This document shows, piece by piece, positions 49,128 to 61,107 of a DNA stretch of 64,000 nucleotides. Source of the DNA: Pseudomonas sp. MTM4 (GTDB taxonomy: Bacteria > Pseudomonadota > Gammaproteobacteria > Pseudomonadales > Pseudomonadaceae). A program made the position numbers and the translations under genes. Location of the stretch: NCBI RefSeq assembly GCF_019355055.1, contig NZ_CP048411.1, positions 806,001 to 870,000 of the forward strand, given 5' to 3'. Below the pieces are notes generated by a model. The model was not told where the DNA came from and did no database searches. It saw only the letters and a list, made by a program, of their open reading frames with translations. Each line of letters opens with the position of its first letter. Position 1 is the stretch's first letter.

Positions 49128-49128
<1 letters not shown>
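47743..49128 (-). CDS. cysS: Cysteinyl-tRNA synthetase
   Basis: Class I synthetase of 461 residues charging tRNA-Cys. It begins [16 protein letters not shown]; motifs include [19 protein letters not shown] (HIGH), the zinc-binding [13 protein letters not shown] and [11 protein letters not shown], and [10 protein letters not shown] (KMSKS). The doubled ATG (49131 and 49128) makes the exact start uncertain; the second is preferred because GGGGG is 5 bases from it but only 2 from the first. It overlaps the glnS stop, so the two synthetase genes form one operon. Confidence 0.97.
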
Positions 49129-50807
<1,679 letters not shown>

Positions 50808-50946
50808 GGTGTCCTTAACGATCTGCGAGTGCGCGGCTCAGGGTAGGCCGACCAAATCAAAGCGCTTATCATAGCGGACCCGTCAACCCCCTGACAGAGC
50901 AAAGCGCCTGGCCGCATCGCTCTGCAGCAGCGGTCCTTCTCCGTTG

Positions 50947-50979
50947 CCGCGCCGCCCTGTTATTGCGGCGCGGTTTATT
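50947..50979 (+). promoter_or_regulatory. GC hairpin in the ppiB leader
   Basis: A perfect 9-bp stem (CCGCGCCGC / GCGGCGCGG) with a 9-base loop, followed by TTTATT, lies 28 bases before the ppiB ATG. No plus-strand gene precedes it, so an attenuator or mRNA-stability element is possible. Confidence 0.45.
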
Positions 50980-51001
50980 CCCTTCATAAGGAAGACTCCC
51001 A

Positions 51002-51496
51002 ATGATCAAGCTCCACACCAACCACGGCGTCATCACCGTCAAACTGTACGAAGACAAAGCCCCAGAAACCACGGCCAACTTCAAGGAATACGTGAAGAGC
51101 GGTCACTACGACGGCACCATCTTCCATCGCGTGATCAGCAATTTCATGATCCAGGGCGGCGGGTTCGAGCCGGGCATGAAGCAGAAAGCTACCCGCGCAC
51201 AGATCAAGAACGAAGCCAACAACGGGCTCTCCAACAAGGTCGGCACGTTGGCCATGGCGCGCACCATGGAGCCGCATTCGGCGTCCGCGCAGTTTTTCAT
51301 CAACGTAAAGGACAACGACTTCCTGGATCACACCGCACCGACCGTTCAGGGCTGGGGCTATGCGGTATTCGGTGAGGTGGTCGAGGGCATGGACGTGGTC
51401 GAGAAGATCAAGGGCGTTTCCACCACCATGAAGTCCGGCCATCAGGACGTTCCGGTGGACGACGTGGTCATCGAGAAAGCCGAGATCGTCGAGTAA
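51002..51496 (+). CDS. ppiB: Peptidyl-prolyl cis-trans isomerase, cyclophilin type
   Basis: A 164-residue cytosolic cyclophilin with no signal peptide. The catalytic core is [18 protein letters not shown] (arginine of the active site), [16 protein letters not shown] and [27 protein letters not shown] lies before the ATG. LpxH starts 6 bases after the stop, so they are co-transcribed. Confidence 0.96.
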   Translation: MIKLHTNHGVITVKLYEDKAPETTANFKEYVKSGHYDGTIFHRVISNFMIQGGGFEPGMKQKATRAQIKNEANNGLSNKVGTLAMARTMEPHSASAQFFINVKDNDFLDHTAPTVQGWGYAVFGEVVEGMDVVEKIKGVSTTMKSGHQDVPVDDVVIEKAEIVE

Positions 51497-51502
51497 GCCT
51501 CG

Positions 51503-52225
51503 TTGATTCTGCTGATTTCAGATCTGCATCTCGAAGAAGAACGCCCGGACATCACCCGGGCGTTTCTTCGTTTTCTCGAAACTCGAGCAATCCAGGCCGA
51601 GGCGCTCTATATCCTCGGTGACTTTTTCGAGGTCTGGGTCGGCGACGACGGTATGACACCGTATCAGCACGAGATCGCCGCTGCCCTCCGCGTTCTGAGC
51701 GAAAGCGGAACCCGCATCTATCTGATGCACGGCAATCGCGACTTCATGATCGGCAAGGCGTTCTGTCGCGAGGCGGGCTGCACATTGCTACCTGATACGC
51801 ACGTTGCCGAGCTCGGCGGCCAACGGGTCTTGCTGATGCACGGCGATACCCTCTGTACGCGCGATGAAGGCTATATGCGTCTACGACGGTGGCTGCGTAA
51901 TCCCGCCAGCCTGTTCATCCTTCACCATTTGCCGCTCGCCAGACGCCAGAAGCTGGCGCAGAAACTGCGTTCGAGCAGCAAGGAAGAGACGCGCATGAAA
52001 GCCAGCGACATCGTCGACGTCACGCCTGATGAGGTCATTGATGTCATGCAGCGTCACGGCGTCCGGACCTTGATCCATGGCCATACTCACCGCCCAGCAA
52101 ACCACAGGCTACAGGTTGTCGGTCAACCCGCTACGCGCATCGTCCTGGGCGACTGGGACCGACAAGGTTGGGCGCTACAGATCGATGAATCAGGCGCTCA
52201 TCAGGCGCCGTTCGAACTGAGCTGA
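51503..52225 (+). CDS. lpxH: UDP-2,3-diacylglucosamine diphosphatase
   Basis: A 240-residue Mn-dependent calcineurin-fold phosphoesterase of lipid A synthesis; it hydrolyses UDP-2,3-diacylglucosamine to lipid X and UMP. Metal motifs: [45 protein letters not shown] and [12 protein letters not shown]. The insertion with basic helices ([21 protein letters not shown]) binds substrate and membrane. The start is a TTG at 51503, the only start that keeps the conserved N-terminus. It follows ppiB by 6 bases, so translational coupling is likely. Convergent with miaE. Confidence 0.96.
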   Translation: MILLISDLHLEEERPDITRAFLRFLETRAIQAEALYILGDFFEVWVGDDGMTPYQHEIAAALRVLSESGTRIYLMHGNRDFMIGKAFCREAGCTLLPDTHVAELGGQRVLLMHGDTLCTRDEGYMRLRRWLRNPASLFILHHLPLARRQKLAQKLRSSSKEETRMKASDIVDVTPDEVIDVMQRHGVRTLIHGHTHRPANHRLQVVGQPATRIVLGDWDRQGWALQIDESGAHQAPFELS

Positions 52226-52230
52226 GCCGC

Positions 52231-52836
52231 TCAGGCGGCGACCGGAACGCCGCTATGGAAGCGAAACTCACTGTCGGCGCTTTCAATCAATTCGCGCTCA
52301 CGCGCCCGCACTCGGACGATGGTCGCGTCGATGTCGACGGCGTCACCGTACAGATAAGCCAGCTTCAGATAATCCTGAAAATGCCGCGCTTCTGACTTGA
52401 GCAGGCCGTGATAGAACTTGCCGAGCTCCTCGTCCAGATGCGGCACCAGCATCGCGAAACGCTCGCACGAGCGGGCCTCGATGAACGCCCCGATCACCAG
52501 CGTATCGGTCAGTCGATAGGGCTCGTGATTGCGCACCAACTCCCGCAGACCCGCCGCATAGCGTGACGAGCCGATGTTTCGCAGACCAATGTCGCGCTTG
52601 CGAATAATGGAAAGCACCTGCTCGAAGTGCCGCAGCTCCTCTCTAGCCAAACGCGACATCTTGTTTTGCAGATCAGGCTTGTCGACATACCGGAACATAA
52701 GCTGAAAAGCGGCCCCGGCAGCTTTCTTCTCGCAGTTGCCGTGATCGATGAGCATCACGTCCTGGTTCTGCAGCGCAACCTCGACCCAGGCGGTCGGAGT
52801 GGCACAGCCAAGAAATTCGTTCAATTCGGGGAGCAT
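52231..52836 (-). CDS. miaE: tRNA-(ms2io6A37) hydroxylase
   Basis: A 201-residue non-haem di-iron monooxygenase that hydroxylates the ms2i6A base at position 37 of certain tRNAs, acting after MiaA and MiaB. Ligands lie in a four-helix bundle: DHGNCEKKAAGAAFQ, REELRHFEQVL (E-x2-H), IEARSCERF and EARHFQDYLKLAYL (E-x2-H). Length is as expected for MiaE. Five bases separate it from the lpxH stop; convergent. Confidence 0.94.
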   Translation of the reverse strand: MLPELNEFLGCATPTAWVEVALQNQDVMLIDHGNCEKKAAGAAFQLMFRYVDKPDLQNKMSRLAREELRHFEQVLSIIRKRDIGLRNIGSSRYAAGLRELVRNHEPYRLTDTLVIGAFIEARSCERFAMLVPHLDEELGKFYHGLLKSEARHFQDYLKLAYLYGDAVDIDATIVRVRARERELIESADSEFRFHSGVPVAA

Positions 52837-53016
52837 GGGTGAGGTCTTGGTATTCGCAAAAAAGTGATGGATGCGGCGATCGACGTCAGCGCTGCCGCCA
52901 GCGGCGCATTATACGAAGCCAACGACAGACAGCCAGAGCTGCTTGATATGGATCAGTAGCCGGCGCGCTTGCGTTGTCTATAGTGAGTTCAACCGATATT
53001 GGAAACGGAGCCGATC

Positions 53017-53880
53017 ATGCAAGCCATACGCCGTATCCTTGTGATAATTGACCCGAAACTTCCTGAAAACCTGGCTTTGAAGCGGGCGCGCCTCATTTCC
53101 AGCGTCAGCCAATCGGAGTTGCATCTACTCGTCTGCGATACCAAGCAGGATCACAACGCCTACCTCGCCAAAATCCGCACAGAACTGGAGGAGCAAGGGC
53201 ACACCGTTACCACGCAGCAAGCCTGGCATGACAACCTGCATCACACGATCGTCACGGTGCAACAAGCTGAAGGCTGCGGTCTGGTAATCAAGCAACACGT
53301 GCCCGACAACCCACTGAAGCGCGCCTTGCTGACGCCCGATGACTGGAAGCTGCTGCGCTACTGCCCTTGTCCCGTGCTGATGGTCAAAACCGAGGCACCC
53401 TGGACCGGCGGCAATATTCTCGCCGCGGTGGACGTCGGTAACGCCGACATCGAACACCGTACGTTGCACTCGAGCATCATCAATCATGGTTACCAGATCG
53501 CCGCGCTTGCCGAAGGCAATTTGCATGTCATCAGCGCCCATCCTTCGCCGATGCTGTCGGCAGCCGATCCGGCTTTTCAACTGAAAGAAACTATCGAGGC
53601 ACGCTATCGCAGCGCTTGCAAGCAATTCCAGGCCGACTACGGCATCCCCGATGGGCAGCTGCATATCGAGGAAGGCCCTGCGGATGCGCTGATCCCACGC
53701 GTCTGCCATCAAATTCAGGCCGTCGTGACGGTCATCGGCACGGTTGCCCGCACCGGTTTTTCCGGCGCGTTGATGGGCAATACCGCCGAGGTGGTACTCG
53801 ATACGCTGGAAAGCGACGTGCTGGTTCTCAAACCGGAAGACATCATTGGCCACCTTGAGGAGCTGGTAGCCCATCGCTGA
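53017..53880 (+). CDS. Tandem universal stress protein (UspE-like)
   Basis: A 287-residue protein with two Usp domains. Domain 1 (~1-135) begins IRRILVIIDPKLPENLALKRA and ends CPCPVLMVKTEAP. Domain 2 (~140-287) begins GNILAAVDVGNADIEHRTLH and ends with the ATP-binding-like GTVARTGFSGALMGNTAEVVL and SDVLVLKPEDI. UspE-type proteins aid survival under stress or low oxygen. GGAG sits 8 bases before the ATG at 53017; a TTG at 52999 is a worse start. Monocistronic. Confidence 0.9.
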   Translation: MQAIRRILVIIDPKLPENLALKRARLISSVSQSELHLLVCDTKQDHNAYLAKIRTELEEQGHTVTTQQAWHDNLHHTIVTVQQAEGCGLVIKQHVPDNPLKRALLTPDDWKLLRYCPCPVLMVKTEAPWTGGNILAAVDVGNADIEHRTLHSSIINHGYQIAALAEGNLHVISAHPSPMLSAADPAFQLKETIEARYRSACKQFQADYGIPDGQLHIEEGPADALIPRVCHQIQAVVTVIGTVARTGFSGALMGNTAEVVLDTLESDVLVLKPEDIIGHLEELVAHR

Positions 53881-53931
53881 TTCATATCCACCCGAGCGGA
53901 ATACTGCCGCGCTTCCGGTGAAGGCAGAAAC

Positions 53932-54399
53932 TCATTCAGCCGTATCGTTGAGAAACCGAGGCGCGATATAGCGCTGGTAATGCGCCTCGGAGAGCAGAAA
54001 AAACTCCCGATCGATGGCGTCGCGAAGTTCGGGAAGTGCCCACTCGCGAAACTCCGGCAGCAACACGACTCCATAAGCATCGAGCTGCTGAATAACCCGT
54101 GCGCCTCGAGCGATAAGCTGATAAGCCCAGCAATACGGTGACTGCTCCGCGACGAAGCGGATCTGCCGGCTTTCCAACTGGCGGCGAAGTAAATCGGCAT
54201 CGAAGATCTCAAGTTTGGCGGCCATCACTTGCGCCAGGAGCAGCTCCAAACGCCGCCAGACGGAGCGCTTGCTCTCCTCGTCATAGGCATTCCAACTCAC
54301 CACCTCATGGTGGAAGCGCTTGCAGCCACGGCAGACGAGATCACCATAAACAGTGGAACAGAGACCCACACAAGGGGTTTTGATGCGCTGGTTGGACAT
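53932..54399 (-). CDS. DUF1289-domain protein
   Basis: A 155-residue protein whose N-terminal ~55 residues form a DUF1289 domain, with four cysteines in C-x3-C-x8-C-x2-C (CVGLC, VCRGC), followed by KRFHHEVVSWNAYDEESKR. The motif suggests a metal or Fe-S site; the function is unknown. The remaining ~100 residues are helical and charged. The start at 54399 (MSNQRIKTPCVGLC) is the family start; the RBS is weak. Convergent with the Usp gene. Confidence 0.85.
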   Translation of the reverse strand: MSNQRIKTPCVGLCSTVYGDLVCRGCKRFHHEVVSWNAYDEESKRSVWRRLELLLAQVMAAKLEIFDADLLRRQLESRQIRFVAEQSPYCWAYQLIARGARVIQQLDAYGVVLLPEFREWALPELRDAIDREFFLLSEAHYQRYIAPRFLNDTAE

Positions 54400-54637
54400 A
54401 GCGAGGGTGAGTCGATGAACAGCGCCGCATCTTAGACTTTTGTCCAAGCCAGGTCACGAATGAATCCACTGCAGCGCCTCTTTTCTGGCCGTGTACCCCG
54501 CGCCGCCCGGCGCTCCAGCAGGCTTTCGCGAACGCTCGACAGAACCCTCGATATTCGGGCGCCATGGCGTTTCACTTAACTTTACGGACCCATTCCAGTA
54601 GAATCGCTCCGCCGTTTTCGGCGCCACAATCCGTACG

Positions 54638-54750
54638 AAGCTGTTTTCAAAGCGTCACGAGCACAGTTGAACCGGTCATCCGTCGGGTGCGCAGATCCCT
54701 CTCTCCTGCGCACCCGACACGCCGCCGGCGTAAAACTTTGAAAACAGCTT
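54638..54750. repeat. Nested inverted repeats in the acnB leader
   Basis: Outer arms of 15 bases (AAGCTGTTTTCAAAG at 54638-54652 and its exact complement at 54736-54750) enclose inner arms of 13 bases (GTCGGGTGCGCAG at 54682-54694 and its complement at 54706-54718). The 113-bp unit ends 52 bases before the acnB GTG. The rest of the 54400-54802 spacer shows no gene. Confidence 0.8.
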
Positions 54751-54802
54751 CCGGATGCGCGTCCCGAGACACCCAAGGGACCAATGATGAGGGTATATAA
54801 CT

Positions 54803-57412
54803 GTGCTTGAAGCCTATCGCAAACACGTAGAAGAGCGTGCCGCCCAGGGCGTCGTGCCCCAGCCGCTGAACGCCGAGCAGACCGCAGGCCTGGTCGAACT
54901 TCTGAAAAACCCGCCAGCCGGCGAAGAACAATTTCTCCTCGATCTGATCACCAACCGCGTCCCTGCGGGCGTGGACGAAGCAGCCTACGTCAAGGCTGGC
55001 TTCCTGGCCGCTATCGCCAAGGGCGAAGCCGCTTCACCACTGATCAGCAAGCAGCATGCCGTCGAGCTGCTGGGAACCATGCAAGGCGGTTACAACATCG
55101 TCACGCTGGTCGACCTTCTGGACGATCCTGAACTGTCCGATACCACCGCAGCGCAACTGAAGCACACCCTGCTGATGTTCGATGCCTTCCATGACGTGGC
55201 CGAGAAAGCCAAGGCCGGCAATGCCAACGCCAAGGCCGTAATGCAGTCCTGGGCCGAAGGCGAGTGGTTCAAGAACCGCGCCCCGGTTGCCGAAAAAATC
55301 ACCCTGACCGTGTTCAAGGTGACCGGCGAAACCAACACCGATGACTTGTCGCCAGCGCCTGACGCCTGGTCGCGTCCGGACATCCCATTGCATGCCCTGG
55401 CCATGCTGAAAATGGCCCGCGACGGTATCAACCCCGACGTTCCCGGCTCGGTTGGTCCGCTCAAGCAGATGGAAGAACTGAAGACCAAAGGCTTCCCGGT
55501 CGCCTATGTCGGCGACGTGGTGGGTACTGGTTCTTCGCGTAAATCGGCTACCAACTCGGTGCTGTGGTTCTTCGGCGACGACATCCCGAACGTACCGAAC
55601 AAGCGTGCAGGTGGCTTCTGCTTCGGCACCAAGATCGCCCCGATCTTCTACAACACCATGGAAGACGCCGGTGCACTGCCGATCGAGTTCGACTGCTCCG
55701 ATCTGGCCATGGGCGACGTGATCGACGTTTACCCATACAAGGGTGAAGTTCGCCGCCACGATAGCGATGAGCTGGTTACCACCTTCGAACTGAAGACCGA
55801 CGTTCTGCTCGACGAAGTGCGCGCCGGCGGCCGTATTCCGCTGATCATCGGCCGCGGCCTGACCGAAAAAGCCCGCGCCGAACTGGGCATGGGTCCATCG
55901 GATCTGTTCAAGAAGCCAGAAGCTCCCGCCGAGAGCAACAAGGGTTTCACCCTCGCGCAGAAGATGGTTGGCCGCGCCTGCGGTCTGCCGGAAGGCAAAG
56001 GCGTCCGTCCGGGCACCTACTGCGAACCGAAGATGACTACCGTCGGCTCTCAGGACACCACCGGCCCGATGACTCGCGACGAGCTGAAGGACCTGGCTTG
56101 CCTGGGCTTCTCGGCCGACCTGGTGATGCAGTCCTTCTGCCACACTGCCGCTTATCCGAAGCCGATCGACGTTACCACGCATCACACCCTGCCGGACTTC
56201 ATCATGACCCGCGGCGGTGTTTCCCTGCGTCCGGGTGACGGCATCATCCACAGCTGGCTGAACCGCATGCTGCTGCCGGACACCGTAGGTACCGGCGGTG
56301 ACTCGCACACCCGCTTCCCGATGGGCATCTCCTTCCCTGCCGGTTCCGGCCTGGTCGCGTTCGCCGCTGCTACCGGCGTCATGCCGCTGGACATGCCGGA
56401 ATCGGTACTGGTTCGCTTCAAGGGCAAGATGCAGCCTGGCATCACCCTGCGTGACTTGGTTCATGCCATCCCCTACTACGCGATTCAGAAAGGTCTGCTG
56501 ACCGTCGAGAAGAAGGGCAAGAAGAACATCTTCTCTGGCCGCATCCTCGAAATCGAAGGCCTGAACGACCTGACCGTCGAGCAAGCGTTCGAGCTGTCTG
56601 ACGCCTCCGCTGAACGTTCCGCTGCAGGTTGCACCATCAAGCTGCCGGAAGGCGCGATTGCCGAGTACCTGCAGTCGAACATCACCCTGCTGCGCTGGAT
56701 GATCAGCGAGGGCTACGGTGATGCGCGCACTCTGGAGCGCCGCGCACAAGCGATGGAGGCCTGGCTGGCCAAGCCGGAGCTGTTGGCTGCTGATGCTGAC
56801 GCTGAATACGCCGAAGTTATCGAAATCGATCTGTCCGAAGTCACCGAGCCGGTTCTCTGCGCTCCGAACGACCCGGACGATGCCCGTCTGCTTTCCAGCG
56901 TACAGGGCGAGAAGATCGACGAAGTCTTCATCGGCTCCTGCATGACCAACATCGGTCACTTCCGTGCCGCCGGCAAACTGCTGGACAAGGTCGAAGGCTC
57001 GCTGCCGACTCGTCTGTGGCTATCGCCGCCGACCAAGATGGACCAGCATCAGTTGACCGAGGAAGGCTATTACGGCATCTACGGTCGCGCCGGTGCGCGT
57101 CTGGAAATGCCGGGCTGCTCGCTGTGCATGGGCAACCAGGCACGGGTAGAAACCGGCTCGACCGTGGTCTCCACTTCGACCCGTAACTTCCCGAACCGCC
57201 TGGGCGATGCGACCAACGTATACCTGGCTTCCGCCGAACTGGCGGCGGTCGCTTCGATTCTCGGCCGCCTGCCGACTGTTGAGGAATACTTGGTCTACGC
57301 CGCTCAGATCGACACCATGGCAGCGGACGTCTACCGCTACCTGAGCTTCGATCAGATCGCTGAGTTCCGCGAGTCCGCGGCCAAGGCAAGGATCGACGTA
57401 GTCGCTGTCTGA
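54803..57412 (+). CDS. acnB: Aconitate hydratase B
   Basis: Bifunctional aconitase/2-methylisocitrate dehydratase of 869 residues, the main TCA-cycle aconitase. It starts at GTG ([20 protein letters not shown]), matching the family N-terminus; GAGGG lies ~11 bases upstream. The N-terminal HEAT-like and swivel domains (to ~370; [21 protein letters not shown]) precede the [4Fe-4S] domain. Cluster cysteines lie in [23 protein letters not shown] and [25 protein letters not shown] is also conserved. AcnB mRNA is often controlled post-transcriptionally, and the leader here is strongly structured. Confidence 0.97.
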   Translation: MLEAYRKHVEERAAQGVVPQPLNAEQTAGLVELLKNPPAGEEQFLLDLITNRVPAGVDEAAYVKAGFLAAIAKGEAASPLISKQHAVELLGTMQGGYNIVTLVDLLDDPELSDTTAAQLKHTLLMFDAFHDVAEKAKAGNANAKAVMQSWAEGEWFKNRAPVAEKITLTVFKVTGETNTDDLSPAPDAWSRPDIPLHALAMLKMARDGINPDVPGSVGPLKQMEELKTKGFPVAYVGDVVGTGSSRKSATNSVLWFFGDDIPNVPNKRAGGFCFGTKIAPIFYNTMEDAGALPIEFDCSDLAMGDVIDVYPYKGEVRRHDSDELVTTFELKTDVLLDEVRAGGRIPLIIGRGLTEKARAELGMGPSDLFKKPEAPAESNKGFTLAQKMVGRACGLPEGKGVRPGTYCEPKMTTVGSQDTTGPMTRDELKDLACLGFSADLVMQSFCHTAAYPKPIDVTTHHTLPDFIMTRGGVSLRPGDGIIHSWLNRMLLPDTVGTGGDSHTRFPMGISFPAGSGLVAFAAATGVMPLDMPESVLVRFKGKMQPGITLRDLVHAIPYYAIQKGLLTVEKKGKKNIFSGRILEIEGLNDLTVEQAFELSDASAERSAAGCTIKLPEGAIAEYLQSNITLLRWMISEGYGDARTLERRAQAMEAWLAKPELLAADADAEYAEVIEIDLSEVTEPVLCAPNDPDDARLLSSVQGEKIDEVFIGSCMTNIGHFRAAGKLLDKVEGSLPTRLWLSPPTKMDQHQLTEEGYYGIYGRAGARLEMPGCSLCMGNQARVETGSTVVSTSTRNFPNRLGDATNVYLASAELAAVASILGRLPTVEEYLVYAAQIDTMAADVYRYLSFDQIAEFRESAAKARIDVVAV

Positions 57413-57488
57413 CGCTGTAAAGATGGAAACAGCCCGCGTCGGCTAAATGCTGTTTCACTTAGCATTAGCCAATGCCGGGTCTCCTCGA

Positions 57489-57523
57489 AATCCGATGCCA
57501 AGCTTTGGCATCGGATTTTTTTT
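57489..57523 (+). terminator. Rho-independent terminator of acnB
   Basis: A 13-bp perfect stem (AATCCGATGCCAA and its complement) with a 3-base loop, followed by a run of eight or nine Ts. Confidence 0.92.
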
Positions 57524-57805
57524 GCCTTACCAATAACGATGGTCCGGCCTGGGTAATCTGTCCGCGCCGATCGGAGTACTTCAGTCAGAACATTGCAGAC
57601 CCCCGACCCGGTTAAACGGTATCTGCAAGGGAGTGGTGAGTCGGAACATAGAGCGCACCTGACAGGACTGTGGATTTTCTGAACGCGATTGGCTGCTGAG
57701 CCTGACTCGTACAAGCCAGAACGGCAGTAATTGCTATCTGTTCAAAAAACCTTGTCAGCGGGGAAGCGATCACTGCGGCAAAGGAGTTGCTGCGGAGGGA
57801 TGTAC
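57524..57805. other. Intergenic region between the acnB and rraA terminators
   Basis: About 280 bases bounded by two strong terminators. A 78-codon minus-strand frame (57612-57848) runs through the rraA terminator and has no recognisable features. I see no gene. Confidence 0.4.
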
Positions 57806-57837
57806 AAAAACCGCCCAGGCATGCAAAGCCTGGACGG
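57806..57837 (-). terminator. Rho-independent terminator of rraA
   Basis: On the minus strand CCGTCCAGGC pairs with GCCTGGGCGG (one T-G wobble) around a 7-base loop, followed by TTTTTG. It lies 90 bases past the rraA stop. Confidence 0.85.
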
Positions 57838-57927
57838 CCGCGTTTCAAAGACGCGGTAACGTTAACCGGTAACCGTAAAGCCGCTCCATTAACGTAAACA
57901 GCATTACGGCATAACCGGATGTTCGGT

Positions 57928-58416
57928 TCACTCGGGCATCTTCAACTCTTCAGGCGAGACGACAATGCCGTTGTTGTCGGCATAGAGGTATTCACCAGGA
58001 CGAAAGGTCACGCCGCAGAAGGTCACCGGGATATTCAATTCACCGACACCACGCTTGTTGCTCTTCAACGGATGGCTGGCCAGTGCCTGCACGCCGAGAT
58101 CGGTTTGCGCAACGATATCCACGTCGCGAATGCACCCGTAGATGACCAAGCCGTGCCAGCCGTTACGTGCAGCCTTCTCGGCGAGCATGTCGCCCAGCAA
58201 GGCGCAACGCAACGAACCACCACCATCGACGACCATCACCTTGCCAGTGCCGTCGAGCTCGACCTGCTCCTTGACCAGTGAGTTGTCCTCGAAGCACTTG
58301 ACCGTGACGATCTGGCCACCAAAGGAGTCGCGACCGCCAAAGTTGCTGAAGATCGGCTCTACCACCTGAATCAAGTCAGGGTAGGCATCGCATAGATCAG
58401 GCGTGACATATTGCAT
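57928..58416 (-). CDS. rraA: RraA-family protein (RNase E regulator fold)
   Basis: A 162-residue protein of the RraA/4-hydroxy-4-methyl-2-oxoglutarate aldolase fold. It has [12 protein letters not shown] at the N-terminus, [42 protein letters not shown] and [14 protein letters not shown]. coli RraA inhibits RNase E, and members with the G-x20-R-D pattern may have class II aldolase activity; the arginine/aspartate pair is present here (CIRD), so both roles remain possible. Length and ends fit RraA exactly. Same strand as ppsA, with a terminator between them. Confidence 0.88.
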   Translation of the reverse strand: MQYVTPDLCDAYPDLIQVVEPIFSNFGGRDSFGGQIVTVKCFEDNSLVKEQVELDGTGKVMVVDGGGSLRCALLGDMLAEKAARNGWHGLVIYGCIRDVDIVAQTDLGVQALASHPLKSNKRGVGELNIPVTFCGVTFRPGEYLYADNNGIVVSPEELKMPE

Positions 58417-58540
58417 GGGAATCTCCTCTCACCTTTGAAACCATCTTGGTTTAGTCGGCGTTCCGCTCGTCGTGAACCTAGCGAAGCGGACCAAGCAAAA
58501 CCGCGATTCAACAAGCCGCCAAATAAGATATTGCGCATAG

Positions 58541-58564
58541 AAAAGGGCGGAATATCCGCCCTTT
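58541..58564 (-). terminator. Rho-independent terminator of ppsA
   Basis: On the minus strand AAAGGGCGGA pairs with TCCGCCCTTT around a 3-base loop and continues TTTTC, 15 bases after the ppsA stop. Confidence 0.85.
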
Positions 58565-58579
58565 CGTCCCAGCCCCTGA

Positions 58580-60952
58580 TCAGTCGATTTCGGCATCGGC
58601 CAGGAAGAACCAGGTGTCCAGCACGGAATCCGGATTCAGGGATACGCTTTCGATGCCCTGCTCCATCAGCCACTTGGCCAGATCAGGATGATCCGACGGG
58701 CCCTGCCCACATATTCCGATATATTTGCCCGCCTTGTTGCACGCCTGGATGGCGCTGGCCAGCAACTTCTTCACGGCAGGATTACGCTCGTCGAACAGAT
58801 GAGCGATGATGCCGGAGTCACGATCAAGACCGAGCGCGAGCTGGGTCATGTCGTTGGAACCGATGGAGAATCCATCGAAGAACTCCAGGAACTCGTCGGC
58901 CAACAGCGCGTTGGAAGGCAGTTCGCACATCATGATGATGCGCAGACCATTCTCACCGCGCTTGAGGCCGAACTGGCCGAGAATGTCGATGACCTGCGAG
59001 GCCTCGCCAAGCGTACGTACGAAAGGGACCATCAGCTCGACGTTGGTCAGCCCCATGACGTCGCGGACCTTCTTCATCGCCCGGCATTCGAGCTCGAAGC
59101 AGTCGCGGAAGGATTCGCTGATGTAGCGCGAGGCGCCACGGAAGCCGAGCATCGGGTTCTCTTCTTCCGGCTCGTAAAGCTTGCCGCCGATCAGGTTGGC
59201 GTATTCGTTGGACTTGAAGTCCGACAGCCGCACGATGACTTTCTTCGGCCAGAACGCCGCAGCCAGCGTACTCACGCCTTCGACCAACTTCTCCACATAG
59301 AAATCGACCGGATCGCCATAACCGGCGATGCGCTTCTCGACGCTACTCTTCACATCCGTCGGCAGGCCGTCGAAATTCAGCAGCGCTTTGGGGTGCACAC
59401 CGATCATGCGGTTAATGATGAATTCCAGGCGGGCCAGGCCCACGCCCTCGTTCGGCAACTGAGCGAAGTCGAATGCGCGATCCGGGTTGCCGACGTTCAT
59501 CATGATCTTGAACGGCAGCTCCGGCATGGCGTCGATGGAGTTCTGACGGATATCGAAGCCTAGTTCGCCTTCGAAGATCAGGCCGGTGTCGCCTTCGGCG
59601 CAGGTAACGGTGACGCGCTGACCGTCCTTCAGCAGCTCGGTGGCATTGCCGCAACCCACGACAGCCGGGATGCCCAACTCACGCGCGATGATCGCCGCGT
59701 GGCAGGTACGACCGCCGCGGTTAGTGACGATAGCACTGGCGCGCTTCATCACCGGTTCCCAATCGGGATCGGTCATGTCCGATACAAGAACATCGCCCGG
59801 CTGAACCTTGTCCATTTCCGAGACGTCGCGAATGATCTTCACCGGACCTGCGCCGATGCGCTGGCCGATGGCACGGCCTTCGACCAGCACAGTGCCTTTT
59901 TCCTTGAGCAGGTAACGCTCCATGACGTTGGCGCTGGTGCGGCTTTTCACGGTCTCGGGGCGCGCTTGGACGATGTAAAGCTGGCCATCATCACCATCCT
60001 TGGCCCACTCGATATCCATCGGGCGACCGTAGTGTTTCTCGATGATCATCGCCTGGCGGGCCAGGTTGCTGACTTCTTCGTCTGTGAGACAGAAACGCAT
60101 GCGTTCGGCCTGATCGACATCGACGGTCTTGACCGACTTGCCGGCGCTGGCTTCTTCGCCGTAGATCATCTTGATCGCCTTGCTACCGAGATTACGGCGC
60201 AAGATTGCCGGACGGCCCGCTTCGAGGGTGTGCTTGTGCACGTAGAATTCGTCGGGGTTTACCGCGCCCTGTACGACGGTCTCGCCCAGGCCATAGGCGC
60301 CAGTGATGAACACCACATCGCGGAAGCCGGACTCGGTGTCCAGCGTGAACATCACGCCAGCAGTACCGGTTTCGGAGCGCACCATGCGCTGCACGCCGGC
60401 GGACAGGGCGACCAGCTTGTGGTCGAAGCCCTGGTGCACGCGATAGGCAATGGCACGGTCATTGAACAGGGAGGCGAACACTTCCTTGGCAGCGCGGATC
60501 ACGTTATCCACGCCACGAATATTGAGGAAAGTTTCCTGCTGACCTGCAAAGGAAGCATCGGGCAAGTCTTCCGCCGTTGCCGAAGAGCGCACCGCTACCG
60601 CCAGATTGTCGTTACCGGCGGACATCTCGGCGAAGGCTGCGCGGATATCGGCATCCAGCTGCTGAGGGAATTCAGCCTCCATGACCCAGCCGCGAATCTG
60701 AGCACCGGCCTTGGCCAGTGCATTCACGTCGTCTACGTCCAGCGCATCGAGGAGCGCATGGATCTGCTCGTTCAGGCCGCTGAGTTCCATGAAGTCACGA
60801 TAGGCCTGTGCCGTAGTGGCGAAACCACCAGGTACCGAAACGCCCGCGCCAGCAAGGTTGCTGATCATCTCGCCTAGGGAGGCGTTCTTGCCCCCTACAC
60901 GCTCAACGTCATGATTGCCGAGCTTATCGAGGGAAACTACGTACTCTACCAA
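58580..60952 (-). CDS. ppsA: Phosphoenolpyruvate synthase
   Basis: A 790-residue enzyme making PEP from pyruvate and ATP for gluconeogenesis. It begins [20 protein letters not shown] at a TTG start (60952) with GGAG 6 bases upstream; a longer frame to 61033 lacks family resemblance. Domains: ATP/pyruvate-binding (~1-340, [31 protein letters not shown]), phosphohistidine swivel (~385-470, [15 protein letters not shown]) and PEP-binding barrel (~480-790, ending [17 protein letters not shown] with the catalytic cysteine). Divergent from its regulator ppsR. Confidence 0.97.
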   Translation of the reverse strand: MVEYVVSLDKLGNHDVERVGGKNASLGEMISNLAGAGVSVPGGFATTAQAYRDFMELSGLNEQIHALLDALDVDDVNALAKAGAQIRGWVMEAEFPQQLDADIRAAFAEMSAGNDNLAVAVRSSATAEDLPDASFAGQQETFLNIRGVDNVIRAAKEVFASLFNDRAIAYRVHQGFDHKLVALSAGVQRMVRSETGTAGVMFTLDTESGFRDVVFITGAYGLGETVVQGAVNPDEFYVHKHTLEAGRPAILRRNLGSKAIKMIYGEEASAGKSVKTVDVDQAERMRFCLTDEEVSNLARQAMIIEKHYGRPMDIEWAKDGDDGQLYIVQARPETVKSRTSANVMERYLLKEKGTVLVEGRAIGQRIGAGPVKIIRDVSEMDKVQPGDVLVSDMTDPDWEPVMKRASAIVTNRGGRTCHAAIIARELGIPAVVGCGNATELLKDGQRVTVTCAEGDTGLIFEGELGFDIRQNSIDAMPELPFKIMMNVGNPDRAFDFAQLPNEGVGLARLEFIINRMIGVHPKALLNFDGLPTDVKSSVEKRIAGYGDPVDFYVEKLVEGVSTLAAAFWPKKVIVRLSDFKSNEYANLIGGKLYEPEEENPMLGFRGASRYISESFRDCFELECRAMKKVRDVMGLTNVELMVPFVRTLGEASQVIDILGQFGLKRGENGLRIIMMCELPSNALLADEFLEFFDGFSIGSNDMTQLALGLDRDSGIIAHLFDERNPAVKKLLASAIQACNKAGKYIGICGQGPSDHPDLAKWLMEQGIESVSLNPDSVLDTWFFLADAEID

Positions 60953-61107
60953 GGTGCTCTCTCCACATTGTGTTGGAAACTCGGTCGGCTCCATCCGCGA
61001 TCCGGTGGCCTGCCCCTGCAAAATGGGTGACAATGCCCGCCACTTGTGGCTCGGCGAAGGGGGCTACTATAGCTGAGAACCGTTCTTGACTTAAGGCCCC
61101 AGGTGCA

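Noticed and set aside
55034..56959. 641-codon minus-strand frame opposite acnB
   Set aside because: Shadow of a highly codon-biased gene; no family resemblance, and acnB is certain.
57612..57848. 78-codon minus-strand frame between acnB and rraA
   Set aside because: It runs through the rraA terminator, has no clear RBS and an uninformative translation.
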